Below, piece after piece: positions 11,366-24,690 of a DNA stretch of 64,000 nt. Every line of letters begins with the position of its first letter. Positions within the stretch are counted from its first letter, which is position 1. A program made the position numbers and the translations under genes. The DNA lies in assembly GCA_008692225.1 (NCBI GenBank), contig VICG01000001.1, positions 2,388,501-2,452,500 of the forward strand, read 5' to 3'. The notes beneath the pieces were generated by a model. The model was not told where the DNA came from. It searched no databases and worked only from the letters and a program-made list of their open reading frames with translations. The DNA is from Monilinia fructicola. Lineage: Eukaryota; Ascomycota; Leotiomycetes; Helotiales; Sclerotiniaceae.

Positions 11366-12880
11366 AATGATTGATATGGCTTACGTCCAACACATGCAAT
11401 AAATGAGTGAGCGGTATGTATTCCTGAGTTCGAAGTTACCTCTCTATATTGCAAGTACAATTGACATATTGAAAACGCAGATTTTGATCATTAGTACATT
11501 TCTCCCATTGTATTGTGAATGGGCTCGACCAAATATCAAAAGCAGTGCAAGGCAGCGAAATGGTAATACAATTGAAGTTTAATTTATCTGATAAACATTA
11601 TATACGAGTATGGAGAATAAGGCTGCTTAGTCAGCTTTGATGGTGGGAGGTTTGAACTTTGAAGTGTCAAAGATGGATGGATGGATGATGGATGAATGGA
11701 GTAGGTTGTGATTTTGGTGGCATTGCTACTTATCTTGTAGTACTCCGTATGTACCTCGAGCTAGTATCTATACTTGTGTACTATACAAGTATCCAAGTGT
11801 TGATTGATACTTCCAAGGTTGTCCTTTGATACAAGTAAGATTCCATTGATTTGATTGATTTGGTCATTCCGTCATTTGGCCATTTGGTTGGTTCTCATAC
11901 AGTATTCCGTACATAAACTTGAAGATTAACAAGAAGATCATTTTGGATTGTTGCCGTGTTAACTAAAAAAAGTCAAGCTTGTTGCCGCTTGGACCAACAA
12001 AATCTTCCCAAAGCACTTCGGGGCTGTTTACATTCAAATCCGATAGTCCACCGTCTCATTAAGAAAAAAAAGACCTTGACACCTCGACACCGTCAAACTT
12101 CATTTCGACATCCATCTTTGATGTATCACATCATACATTCACTGTCTTTTAATATTCCGACCAATCTTGTCTTTAAAATTGCCCACCAGCCGAGAGAATA
12201 TGTATTTTAAAAGAAACAATTAAATTCTAATTGTAAGTATCAATACCCCTTCTCCTCCCCCTTCTCCTTCTCCTTCTCTACACAATCAAATACTTGGTAT
12301 TTATCGGTCATGGAGGAAGTCAACAAGGAAGCCAACATCCATCAACTGCCTCAATATTGGACTCCAAAGATTAGTTTTGATACCATTATCAGTTGCAGAA
12401 CAAGCAAAAGAAAGGCAACGACCATCTCCAACACAGATTTTCGACTTTTCCAACCGACATGGCTCTATGCTGGGACAATATGTATATGATTATCCAGGGA
12501 GTGAAAACCAATGGCACCTGGAACTGCGATATCCTAAGCTTGTATGGGAAATAATCCCACTCGAAATAGACATCATAGATATCATAGGATGTGTTCTTTC
12601 TCAGTTGACCGAATTTCCTGCAAATTGTGACCGAAGATCACCAAAAAACCACCATACTATAATATTCTTTACTAACTACCGCATTATTCAGGCTTATTGC
12701 GCTCACGACGGCACGGAATTACAGAAATTTCATATTCTCATCCAGTTAGATTTGGAATTCAGACGTTCGCAGGTTGATGGTATATTAAACGGGCAAACTT
12801 ACGAAGAGTTCACGGGAGCAGCTTTCGATAACATTTACCCTTGCCTCATTTGGGAACAAGTATTCCCTTGTGACCCAGAA
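11366..12880. other. Upstream region of the polo kinase, with a long open frame
   Basis: A pyrimidine-rich tract (12245-12281) follows a good donor sequence (GTAAGTAT at 12234), so a 5' UTR intron is plausible. An upstream ATG at 12310 opens a 59-codon frame that stops at 12489. Separately, the frame of the kinase stays open upstream of 12881 to beyond 12377, with an in-frame ATG at 12467. Whether any of this is translated as an N-terminal extension is undecided (see findings). The part before 12200 shows no coding evidence. Confidence 0.5.
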
Positions 12881-15800
12881 ATGGACGCCCTATCACCTAG
12901 AGATGTCAACACGAACATTCGTGCAAAACCAATAGTGCAGAAAGCACCTCCACCCAAGCTACCGAGAGAAAAGGACCACCCTCCCCCGCCGCCTAGTGAG
13001 GTACCAGAGCCACCATGTTCAGATCGCAAGAATGGTTCCATATACAAGACGGGCCGTTGCCTCGGGAAAGGTGGGTTTGCGATCTGTTACGAAGGTCAAC
13101 TCAAAGGAACAAGAAAGAAGTACGCCCTGAAGATTGTCAAAAGCCATATGTCACAGAAGAAAATGGAACAAAAGGTTGGTCTGATGTACCCCAATGATAG
13201 AATCACACACTAAGCCCTTGTGATAGTTTCAAACAGAGCTTCAGATCCATTCAAAAATGAACCATCCAAATATTGTCCGATTCCACAGAGCGTTTTCACA
13301 TGATCAATGCACATATATTGCAATGGAGCTCTGCCCTAATGCGTCGTTGATGGATATGGTCAAGAAGAGGAAGTATCTCACAGAGCCGGAAGTTCGTTTC
13401 TACACGGTGCAAATTGCTGGAGCTATCAAGTATATGCATGCAAGGGGCATAATACACCGCGATCTGAAGATGGGAAACATCTTTTTAGACAAGGATATGA
13501 ATGTCAAAATTGGTGATTTCGGTCTTGCAGCATTGCTCATGTCGAATAAGGATATGGCCGCATGTCGGAGGACCACTTTGTGCGGAACCCCTAATTACAT
13601 TGCCCCTGAGATTTTATCCAAAAACAACGGTGGTCACGATCATGCGGTCGACATATGGAGCTTGGGCATTATTATGTGAGCCAAAATCCTGTGATATTAG
13701 ATGAATCTCCATTTCTGACCCATTCTAGTTTTGCTATGCTCACGGGAAAACCACCGTTTCAATCTGCTACAGCCGATGAAATCTATCGACGAGCTAAGGA
13801 AAGAGAATACGCCTGGCCACAACATTTCGTTGACGCCAATATGATTTCGCCTGAGATCCAAGATTTAGTCTCCACCATGCTACAGGATGCGGAAGAAAGA
13901 CCACATCCAGACGTCATTGTTCAACATCCATTTTTCACATGCGGTTGGATGCCCCAGGTTGAAGAGATGAGCGCCGATTTACTGGAAGATCCACCTAGGC
14001 CTGATCAATTCCCTTCAGTCGTCATCAAACCTGGAAGACCGAACCCGTATGCTCGAAGCCTCAAAAAATTATGTATCAAGTGCGAAGTCGGTCCATGGAC
14101 TCCCAAGAAGCAGTACACTAGTCTGTACAAAGAGTGTGCTTTAGAAGAGAAAGCCGGTCTCACTCCTCACGTACCACTCGTCGAGGGTATCGTCTACCGA
14201 CCATATGCCGAGTGGGTCCAAGAGCAAGAGCAACAAAACGCCGAGGAGAAAGCTGCAACGGAGCCAGAGGCATCGAGTACGGTTGTGGAGTCGCTCATTG
14301 CCGACATTGCGGGATCAACTCTTGGGCCACTGGCCAAAAAGCCAGTATCGCAAAGAACCGTTTCTCAAAGAGCTGTTAGTCAAAGCTTTGCGGCACAACA
14401 ACGAGTCAAAGATCAGTCATCAAACCCTGCTACAATCAGAGGTGCTCTTCCCCGACGACCAACCCAGAGAGAAACTAAAATTAGGGATCCACCTAGCAAT
14501 TCAACAACCGAAACCAAGCCTCGTGGCATTCTTAAAGCCAAGGCCATTCCATCAGTTCCGCAGATATCTTCTGAAGCGGAGGGGCGTCTTGCGGCCAATT
14601 TGGTGGATGAGTTACAAAAGGCTGATGAGGAACGAAGATCACAAGAATTGAAGAAGCAGCAATCTACTAAGAATGTTGTTTCATTGTTCGGACCCCAAGA
14701 GAAATTGGAGTGGCTACCCGGTAGCAAGCCGGATCACATACTGGAAGCCCTGCAGCGCCTCCAGGTAGAGCTAGATCGGGCTCTCAACAGCAGGTCCATC
14801 GCAGCCACACCAAAATCGAGACCCGCGACCCCTGCTATCGTTGTCAAGTGGGTAGATTACACCAACAAGTATGGACTAGGATATATCCTCAGTAATGGAA
14901 GTGTGGGCTGCGTCTTTAGGGAAACGCCTGCTGGTTCTCCAGAAAGTGAAGACAACGTCATCGCCCCTTCTTGCATTGTTATTCGTGACGGGGAGAGGCA
15001 TCTAGCGAATCGGACCAACAGATCATACGTGAATAGGCATCAAATTGTCCCAATCTCAGGTCCAAACGTGGAATTCTATGAGAGCAAGGGTGAGAGAGGA
15101 ATGCTTCGTGGCTCAGTCCCTGCAAATACTTACAGAGTTGCTGAAAATGAGGGTCGGCCCGGCAGATTACCCCTAGGAGTTGATCCATTCGATAATCGCA
15201 AGCGGGAGAAAATCTGTTTGTGGAAGAAATTTGGCAATTATATGTTCGCGTACGGTAGAGATTCCGAGTATCCTTACGAATCATGGACGGCCGGTCAGAA
15301 TCCCGAAGCTACTGTTAACAGCACAGTTATCACTTTCTACCAACGATGGGGAGATGTGGGTTGCTGGGGTTTCAGTGATGGCCATTTTCAATTCAATTTC
15401 CCGGATCACACCAAAGTCGTTCTTTCAGCTGATGGTTTCTGGTGTGATTTCTATCATCTGTCTTTTGAATGTGCACGAGAACTCACCGAGAAGGGCACGC
15501 TTCCTACGACTGCTCTCGATGAGCGACAGCACCTCTCCTACCCGCTTCAAACACTTCTGAACTTCATGGCCAAACCATCGAGGGCAGCAAAAACTACCTT
15601 GAGGAAACGCCCCGAGATTGACCCAATGATCCAAGGTCTCCCCCAAGCAAACGACTTTAGGAGAAAAGTTGAGTTTATCAGATGTGCAGTTAAAGAGTGG
15701 GTACACAACGGTGGTCTTGGAATCAGTGATATGGAACCTAAGACACGTTTAAGATGGATGGGATATCGAGAGGTTTATGACGATAAGAAACTCAAGCATG

Positions 15801-15916
15801 TCTGGACGACCGTTGGAGGACGCAAAGGTGACGAGAGACGAGTTGCATGGTATGATCCTCGCAAACCGCAGGAAGTTATTTATGACGCCGAAGTTAATGG
15901 AGTTATGGTTGAATGA
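12881..15916 (+). CDS. plkA: Polo-like serine/threonine kinase
   Basis: Three exons: 12881..13174, 13227..13675 and 13729..15916, giving 976 residues. The kinase domain has the glycine loop GKGGFA (about 62-67), VAIK-type Lys84 (YALK), catalytic HRDLK (His175-Asp177), DFG (Asp195) and the polo-type activation loop RRTTLCGTPNYIAPE with Thr215 as the likely activating residue. Two polo-box regions follow: KWVDYTNKYGLGY near 620 and FYQRWGDVGCWGF near 780. The linker between kinase and polo boxes is long and basic, as in filamentous-fungal homologues. Family knowledge: polo kinases act at spindle poles, kinetochores and in mitotic entry and cytokinesis (Cdc5, Plo1, PLKA). The start at MDALSPRDVN matches the expected N-terminal pattern. 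The frame is intact, in contrast to several neighbours. Introns use GTTGGT and GTGAGC donors. Confidence 0.93.
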
Positions 15917-18900
15917 TTGGGTCTCTGGCGTTTTCAAAATTACGAGGTTCAGATTTCAGAATTACAAGCACTTTACGGCGGGATCATGATAATAACACCG
16001 CTGGGGAGTTGGAGTTATTGGGCGTATCAAATTGATACATTGTGGAGTTTTGGGCTGATGGCATTCGTGCAATATACGCACGGCATTATTCATTCTCGAT
16101 GATATATTTTGGTTGCTTTATTTTTTCTTTTCTATTCTTTCACCCATCAAGTTCAAATACCTATTTGCATGCATAGCATCCGGATTGGAGTTTTGCTTCC
16201 CTTCATAAATATGAAGATTCATGAGCGAGCGGAGCTTCCTGGCTCATTATATTGGTCTTTGATTCCTCTTTTCAGTTGCATTTTCAGCTGAGCTGGCACA
16301 TTATTTTCCCACCCAATGATGGGAAAACAGTTGTTTGTAGGAATGGCACTTACCCGGATGCCTCTCAAGTACTTAAACACCCAATTAATAATGAATGAAT
16401 AAAGCGTTACGATATACTTTTCTGCGTGAATTTTTGACATGAAGAAAATCCTCCCAACAAAATAATTTTGTGCATGATGGTTTACTTACTATGACGGACA
16501 ACATCACTGATGAAACCGAAGACACTGAATAACCTTATATCTCTTGAAACGTGTTTAGTCGGATTCATTGATAAAAGCTGCATAACTGGACGTGATTATA
16601 TATGCATAAAAATGGTTCCACCGCCGTGTCGTTCCAGATGAGGAATTGAAGAATTTCCGGATACAAAGTCCAACCACAACGTCATGCCATGCATTGGAAA
16701 GTCTCCCATGACACCACAGTGACGACTAGATCACAACATACTGCATGTAGCATTCCCCGCATTGAAACTCAAAAAGTGAAGGTACATGGCAGGATTCTTG
16801 AATATCGATAGAGTGTGTATAGGAAGAAAATGGATAGAGAATGGGGAGGGAATGATGCGGGGATGGAGAGGGGATGGAGAATAAACTAGAAACCCGTCAT
16901 ACCGTGATGATAATTGTGCTTCTCGCATAATTAGTTGTAATTGATGGCACGGCAGTGTGTTGGTGTTTATTTGTGAGCTGCTAGCTACAGCAAGCACCAC
17001 GCTACCTGTCTTGGTATGTTTGCATATACGTAGCGTCCGGAATCTCTAATCGTGTCCCCTAATTAATCATCGACTGGTAGTGAGTATTATATGATTGCAC
17101 ACTCAAAACGATACCTAACTCGCACCTACACCTAGGCGTGTAAATGACCATAATTAGCACTTGAACAAAATCATAATCCTCTTGTTCATTCATATACGAG
17201 TAAGGAAAAAGCAATCAACATAATATATTTTCGCTCTCTACCTAGGTACATGGCATGGCCACCTTCTTAGCCTCCACCCACTCCCATCTAATCCGGACTC
17301 CTGCATTCCTCCCATCCCTCCGGCCCACTCACACTCCACGTCGCAGAACCAAAAGCCAAGTGCCGGCCGATATCACGCCTCGACGCATGCCGACTCCGCA
17401 CGCAGCCCAAGATTCTAGATTGCGCGGCGAGGAAAAAGAAAGTTTCACGAAAACCCAGGCTCGGAGCTAGGTCCAGCGCTCGCGCTAGGCTGGCTAGGCG
17501 AGAAACCTCGCTCGCTCGCGGCGGCACCCGACTGCAACTCCCGATCTGACCACCACGCTACCTGCCTGCCTACCTCGGTGCTCATGCCATGTTTGTGCCA
17601 CGTCCATGTCATGACAATGTGGTGATGGCACGACCTCGTTCGATTTTGGCCTTTTCGTCCGCGCCTTCCCGTCGACTTTTTTGCGGATGGGAAGCGCGGG
17701 ACGATAATGGAGGGGAGGGGGGATCCGGTTTGTACCGATAGATGTGCAACAAATGGGTTTGGGGGTTGGTGTGGGCTTTGCTTTGCTTTGCTTTGGTGTG
17801 TGTGATGTGGTGTGGTGTGGTGTTGTCGGTTGGGAGTGGCGATTGGGAGGGGGTTTGGGAGGGGAATGGGACTATTGGGATGGGATGGGATGAGGGAGGA
17901 AGTTTGTGGAGGGAGGAAGGAAGTGAAAGGGAAAGGGAAACGAAAGGGAAAGGGGGATGGGTCGATAAGGTGGAGATTGGGGGGGGGGAAGGGGTTGTGT
18001 TTATTTTGTGTGCTGTGCTGTGCTGTCTTGTGTGCTGTGTGCTGTGTATGTGTACTCTTAGGGTTTCTACGTCTCAGGGGAGGCAATTAACGACGTGCTG
18101 GCTGTACACTGTGTACACTGTGTACACTGTACAGTGTGAAATCATTGAAATGAAACCAAGTAAAACAAATCATAATTACGATACAGCGACAACGAAAGGA
18201 GAATATCAACCGCATTAGCACACCTTATAATAACATGGAGCAGATCTGATTGTACGGAGTACACTTCATCCATCCATCCATCCATTCATTCATTTTTTAA
18301 TTCATTTGTTCATTTGTTCATTTACTCGAGTATTCATTGATTCATCAATTCAATAATTAATTCATTAATTAATTCATTTATTTATTTATCTATTTATTCA
18401 TCCATTCCATCCATCCATCCATCCATCCACTGTTAAATATATAATCTCACATACAGCAGCATAAGAAGACACGTAGAACTAGAAGCGGGGATCCAAATCC
18501 TCCCAATGCTGCGCGTACCTCCAAACGTCCACCCTCTGCAGACCTCCATCTAATCCCAGGTAATTTCGGGTCCGTAAACCGCCGCTGCTGTATAAAGTGC
18601 TGGCATGATTAGCATACACAGGTGCGTACCTGCCTTTACATAGATGTGTACCTGGTTTTAGCCTACAGCTAAGCACAAATTTACATGTAGATAGATGATG
18701 CAGATGCAGATGCGGTCATCATTGGGGTCGTTGGTTCGTCGTGGATTCTAACCTGGTGCGCGAATAGCGCTTATATGTATATGTACCTAGGTAAGTAGGT
18801 CTATGTATATACTGTAATGGATATTTTAGATCGTTGAGATTTCAGTTCTGAGAATAGTTCTAAAGAGAAGAGAAGAAAGCTCTGCATTTGCGTTTGCGTT

Positions 18901-19870
18901 AGCGGTTGCGGAGTAATGCTATGTTGCATCTAACTGTATTGCAGGCACTGCACTGTCATGTCACCGCTACAAAGATAAGCAAAGAATGAAAAGGCTACAT
19001 TGATGGATTGATTGAACTTCATAGAATTTCATTTTCATTTTCATTTTCGTCCCCATGCCTATTGCCTATCCTAGATCGGGGAGCAGCGTGAGCGCTCAAC
19101 CCATATGCAAATCATCCAAGTCCCTATATACCATAACAACCCTAGGAAGCTTCTTCAATCTCCCATCCCCAAACAGGGTATAGAAACATATTAGGGGGGA
19201 GAGGAGCAATGCCACCCAGCCCCTGGCTCGCATAGCCCTATCCTATCCTATCTCATCATATATCCCTCCAATTCCAACGTTAATAATATACATGACTGAT
19301 CGAAAGTTAATTCTGGCCGCTTGCGACCGATGGTATGTAGTTAAAAAAAGAATGCCTCTGAACGCCTATTGCTGGTATTTCCTCCTCTCCGAATGCCCTC
19401 CGCCCAGAATCTCATAATTCCAAACACATCTCTCTTGTCTGCCGTAACGCCGTTGTAAGTGTAAAAAATGGGGGTATGCCAAATGAGAAATGTTGTTGAT
19501 AATGCTGAATTATCCTTCGTATGTAAAATTAGAATGAAAGCCTTGAATCCTCGCTATGCATCTCTCGTCTTCTCGTCGCTGTCTGAATGTATTCCTCGTA
19601 CGTTGCTGAAATCAATTGCCTCGTGATCTCAATGAAGTCTGCCTCTTGACGCAGTATCTCGTTCTCGTAGCTCATATTGCTATCCACGAGCCCTCGCTGT
19701 CGCGCGGATGTATCTTCACGTCCTGGGCCCAACATAATAGCCAAGATCATGTTGGGAATGGGCTCAGTGCCCGGCGTGATGAATCGATACATCTGGATTC
19801 GTATCGTAGCACTGCAGGAGTGAAGTTTTCGTAAACCTTCCAACCAGTGGAAGCTACTTAAGCTGGAAAT
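15917..19870. other. Intergenic with a GC-rich island and simple repeats
   Basis: No gene was recognised in nearly 4 kb. A GC-rich island (about 17255-17760) stands out from the AT-rich surroundings and contains CGCTCGCG-type words, but its open frames show no family signal. It is followed by G-rich, GGGAAA and TGCTGTGCTG stretches (17760-18060) and by ATTCATTCATT/CATCCATCC repeats (18260-18430). The stretch 19529-19870 is open in frame with the upstream transcription factor gene (see findings). Confidence 0.5.
18260..18430. repeat. Degenerate TTCATT/CCATC tetranucleotide repeats
   Basis: Runs of CATC, ATTC, TTAA and TTTA tetramers form a low-complexity block, starting and ending with CATCCATCC. 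It resembles an eroded microsatellite. There are no coding or structural RNA features. Confidence 0.8.
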
Positions 19871-21994
19871 CTAGATCAACAAGAAATCCCAGCCCTTCAT
19901 CTGCATTACGTCTCGCCAGGAGACATAGTGTGCTTCACCACCACCAGGACTGAATCGCCCATCGACATGTCCCCAGACTTCCTTTAGAAGAGTAGATACA
20001 CGACCGAAACTTCCGTGGTCGGCGAGCTCACCCAGGGCGGCGGCGCGCTCGGCAAAGTATTGACGGAACGGGGAGTTGGTGGTACTGACCGACCCTCCAA
20101 CGAGATAGACCCACACGAGACTGCGGTCAAAGCCCACCGGGCCAGCTGGGATGAAATCGAGAACTTGGGTAAGCTTTGCAACCAAACCGACACAGCTGTC
20201 TTGACTGGGCGAAAAGCCCGGAACGAGACTGCACAGGTAGATGCGAGCAGCGAGACGGAAAGCCCGCGGTCATGTTTCTGCTCAATTGCTTGGGGCTCAG
20301 CACGCCATGAGAGTTGTATGGGATTCTTGGTCCGGTTTCGCCGATCTCCGTGAGACCGATTTGGTCACCGAGAGCATGGACATGTTGGCAAAGTTGAATG
20401 TCGTCCATGCCATCGTTCTTGAGGGCCTCCAAGCACGCAATCTCGGAGATGAGATACAAAACACGATCTTCGCAACCCATGAGCTCTCTCAAGCCAAGAG
20501 ACGAGTTGGTTTGCGACAAATGCTTTTCTCTGTAAGTGTGGGCAAACGTGGGTGCGCGACCTTGGACGGTGGAGCCGAGAATATCAATCCAAGCAGTCAG
20601 GGTCATGTTGAAGGACATCAAATCGTGCGATTCGGTGACCAGACGAGGCAACTCAAGCTTCTGGACGAGAGAAATGGCAGCTTGGAAATGTTGGTGCCAT
20701 GGAATGTCTGGTAGATTGTCGTCAAAGCGACCTACGGAGCATTGAAAGAAGATCATTCCCAAGGTGGCTTCCAATATCGATACGTGATCCGTGTCGCGAT
20801 TGAGCGCGTCGCAGAGCTCGGAGATGGTTGCATAGCGGTGGCGCATGATATCATTGTCGATTTGTTCGCCATGGATATTCATGATGGACTTGAAATGCTG
20901 GGCGGAAATGCTGAGACAGCAGTGCAAATAGCATTTGTTGCTCTGAAGGGCTGGGAGGATGTAATCCGATCGTGCGGAACCATGTTGATTAGTCTCCAGG
21001 ATTGGGAAGACGGAAGGTAGAACATCGGAGATAAAGTGGTCGAGAAGCCTTTGATCACCTTCATCCAATTCGATGGCAACTTGGCGAAATGTTGATGGTG
21101 GGCCGTGTGAGAAATCAAATAGGTTCATGTTCAAGGCCTCCTCAGCCAATATTTCATGTCGCTCATTGTAGACGGTATCCCACTCGTGATCAATTGGGTA
21201 TGATGGCAGCATGGCCTCGGGTGGTGGCGGTGGGTGGAACGTGCTAAAGGTGGAGATGGTTGATTCGCGACGAGTTGGAACATCGTTAACGAACATTTGT
21301 CTTTCGGTCTTTACATCAATCTCATAAGGTGAGTATTCTGGGTACATGGTTGCGTATTGAGTATGCGATGAGTGCATCTGCGCATTATAGGCAGTATAGT
21401 CGATAAGAGGCGCATTGAAATCAAAGAGAGATAATTGAGAATCAATTGAGGATGATCGATTTCGGTCTAAAGGATCCGAGTAGGTTGCAGAGGTGGGTAG
21501 AGAGTGTGAAAGTCCAGGAGGGGTATCAATGCTTGATGTCATTACTTGTTGTGAATGAGCTTGGGATGGGGCGTTTGTCTTTTCCGTGAGCTTCTTTCTC
21601 TTGATGATGGTCTTGATAACCTCCTTCTCATGGCGGCGCGATTCATTGTTTCCCCACCATCCGGGTCTCTTGTATTCACAGCGAAGACCGAGATGCTTAC
21701 AAGCACTGCAAGCTATGGGCACCTTCATCACACTTCTTTCTTCTTAATCTACATGTGTAGCAACCTTAAGAGCTGGGGTTAGTACATGGAGTCCGACGAC
21801 GAGGAAGATCAAGGAAATAAGAGCTAATTGAGGTGAATTGAGTCGAACGAACCTGTCCTTGATCGTCTATGCATTTGCATCTTTCCTTTGGTAGCTGGAG
21901 CTGCTTTGGGAGCCTTTGGTTTGGGTTGAGCGACGGCCATGTTGACGTTCGTCGTTCTGGTTGCTGATTGAGCGTTGGGGGGTTGTGTTGACAT
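19871..21994 (-). CDS. Zn2Cys6 fungal-specific transcription factor, two frameshifts
   Basis: Exon 1 (21853..21994) encodes an Ala/Pro/Lys-rich start (MSTQPPNAQSATRTTNVNM). A GTTCGT intron leads to exon 2 (19871..21764). The DNA-binding domain reads GCYTCRLRRKKCDEG, then CSACKHLGLRCEYKRPGWW, a complete C6 binuclear cluster. The two halves are in different frames: between GGT and GCTTGC there are seven bases (gcccata, minus strand) where six are expected. A second single-base shift lies near 20272, where one extra G in the run gcgggc moves the frame before the C-terminal part ending MQMKGWDFLLI. Removing both gives about 677 residues, with the usual middle regulatory region of fungal C6 factors. 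Role: DNA-binding regulator in the nucleus; target unknown. An alternative start lies at 22033. Confidence 0.8.
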
Positions 21995-24650
21995 TTGTAC
22001 TGGACCAGCAGTAAATAATAGTGGGGGCGGCAAGAGTTGAGTTCGGCTCGAAGTGCGTGATATTGGGATGAGAGACTGGGGTTAGTAGCGTAGGTGATTG
22101 GCGAGAACGGGGATGATAAAATTAATGAGTGTCAGTTCAAATCAAGTCCAGCTTGAGGTCGAGTAAATGAGTGGGTGTATTGGTGAAAGACGTTGAATTA
22201 GGAAGAGACAACAATCTAACGACAGCGACGCGGGAGGGAGGGACTATGATATTGACCTTTTGAATGTTCGAGAGCCTCAATGAAGAAGTAGGTAATGGTT
22301 GCATGTTCACGACCTATATATGAAGATGTTAAAAGCTGTACAATAATCATCTTCAGCCATGGAAGAATTGAAAGATCTATTTCTGGATACCGAATGGAGT
22401 GATACTATTTTTCCTGCATTTGCCTACTAGCCCATATTCCCGCCGACGAACGTACATGCACACGTGCGGCTACCAGTTGGTGTATCTTTGGCCCTATGAG
22501 AGGACGAACATCGTCTAGGTCCGAATATAGGATACTTCCTTTTAAGGACTGGCGGGTGAAAGGTGGGCATCAGAAGGTGGGTGCAGTACGCTAGACTTAG
22601 GATTAGATCAGGGAAACAGAGCCCAGTCAAAAGCTAGTAAAGAAAGTGGCCGCATGGGGGGATGCAGTTGAGCAAGACTGCGAGCCTAAAGGAAGACTAG
22701 AAACTATTTTCCAACAAACTATCATGGATAAATGCAAAAACTGTGATTGGTTCACAAGAATGATAACCCATGCTTCGGGGCTAGTTCCACAATCCATAAA
22801 TGCAGTACCCACAGACACCCTAGCTATATTTTTGATCCCATCCTTCTCCGTGCCCCTTGTGTCCCCCACCCCTTGTTAATGAAAACTACACTACAGTGAC
22901 TACACTTGCCTTTTATGGGTCCTTTGAGGAACAAGTGTGGCTAGCCAGTGGGGAAGCTCAGCGGTAAAAAGAAGGCAATTGTGCTATTTTCGCGAGGCGC
23001 CTCTCATGCAGCCTACTCCAATCGGCCCCCCACCTATCTTGCTTCCTTGGTTGCTGCTTGCTTGGTTGTCTGTACTCCAGTACGAATACCATTCACCAGG
23101 CAAGATGGATCGATGGGAACGATAACACATCGCAAATCGTACAATAGCACATAGAACATAGCTGGCATCCAGTGTAAGGATCCATGGATTCATCCATTAC
23201 CGATACTATCTGTTCGGCAAAGTATGTACTCATAAAGGCCGACTAAAGTTCTGATATAGTTCTGGGTCCGTGATCGACAAAGGGGATCGGCTGTGTGATA
23301 GGTAGACATGTAGATAATTTTCTTTTTTTATATGCAAGTCAGGTTTTCTTGATTTGCCCACCTTTTCTTACTCAATCCTTCTTACTCGATACCTCGAACA
23401 CTCTGGATAGCTACGGAGTACTCTCTCTTTGAGTGTTTGTGCAACTGCAACACTATTTGAGATATGGTCTATGCTTCTTTTCTGCAGGACACCTGCATTT
23501 CGCCATTTTGCAATAAATACCCATGTACATGAAGGTAGATTGTATGCCAATGTATGGGTTATGCTATTCGCTCGTTTTGTCAGCATGACAAAAGCCTAAA
23601 AAGAAACAACCCCAATAATCCAATATCTACGTAGAGTGACGAAAGTCCCCCGCTTCCCACAATAACTGGTACATACAATGCCTTCCGAATCGTTACAATC
23701 GTACCATTAAACGATAAAGCGTGCCTTTTCTAAAAGGTTGCATTTGCCCACTTGTGGATCAACTGTGCCGGTAAATTTTTGATCGATGCCTGCTTTGCCT
23801 GCTTATCCGCAGTGATATTCCTCTCTTTTTTACCCCAGTCCAGATGCGACTAAGAATCTGAGACCCTAAGGAGCAATTACAAAGCTCCCGAATCCCGATA
23901 TGAACCCTATTGTGCTTCTCTTCTGCCGTATTCCCGTGCTCAAAGTAGTTCACATCATCCAACCAAGTTGTTGAAATGACTTTCTACAGAGCATTGTAAT
24001 TTTCGTGAGATTCTTGTCATTCAGCGATGAATGGATATCCGATATCACGAGATAGATAAATGGGGGAAATTACACCCCATTCAATAATCTGATTGTGATT
24101 ATGCTTCTGGGAAGAATTCATTTCAGTAACAAATCGTATTGCATCAAATAGCGGTCAAGCAATAAGATTGGGCGGAAATCGATCACAACAGGGAGAATGC
24201 AGCCATTTAGAGTATCTAGATTTCTCTGGTTCCCTTGATGATTTTCGCGGATGGGAATTGGAGAGTAAATTGGTGAATATGATTCGAGGATGTCGTTGAA
24301 TAAGTGTGACGACTTGCATTAGCGAATCAAGAGCGGCTTTACCCGTAGCCAACGGGTTGACATTTGCTGCTATTGAACTAGCATCAAGGGACTAATTGTC
24401 TAAGATACTAGCTAATACCACTACAGTAATTACTTAAGTGGTACAAGCTTTTTCAAGGGATCAGATAGCATCATGGATGGCACGAGATCAGAATATTTTA
24501 CGGAATTCTTAGATTTCGTGTGATTCAATGGAAGCGAAGGTAAGGCTAGATGATGAAGGGGGAAATCATCGTAAACACTGTAGAAGATTAAACGAAAGAC
24601 TAATCGACAAGAGTGAATAAGCACGACTGATAGTATTGAGGAGAAGATAA

Positions 24651-24690
24651 TGAAAGATTATAAAAGATTATAAAAGATTATAAAAGATTG
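24651..24690. repeat. Short ATAAAAGATT tandem repeat
   Basis: Three to four head-to-tail copies of a 10-base unit (ATAAAAGATT). It is a minor simple repeat with no associated gene. Confidence 0.85.

Noticed and set aside
12310..12489. 59-codon open frame as the first exon of the polo kinase
   Set aside because: It is in a different frame and I found no donor/acceptor pair that joins it convincingly. It is kept only as a possible upstream ORF.
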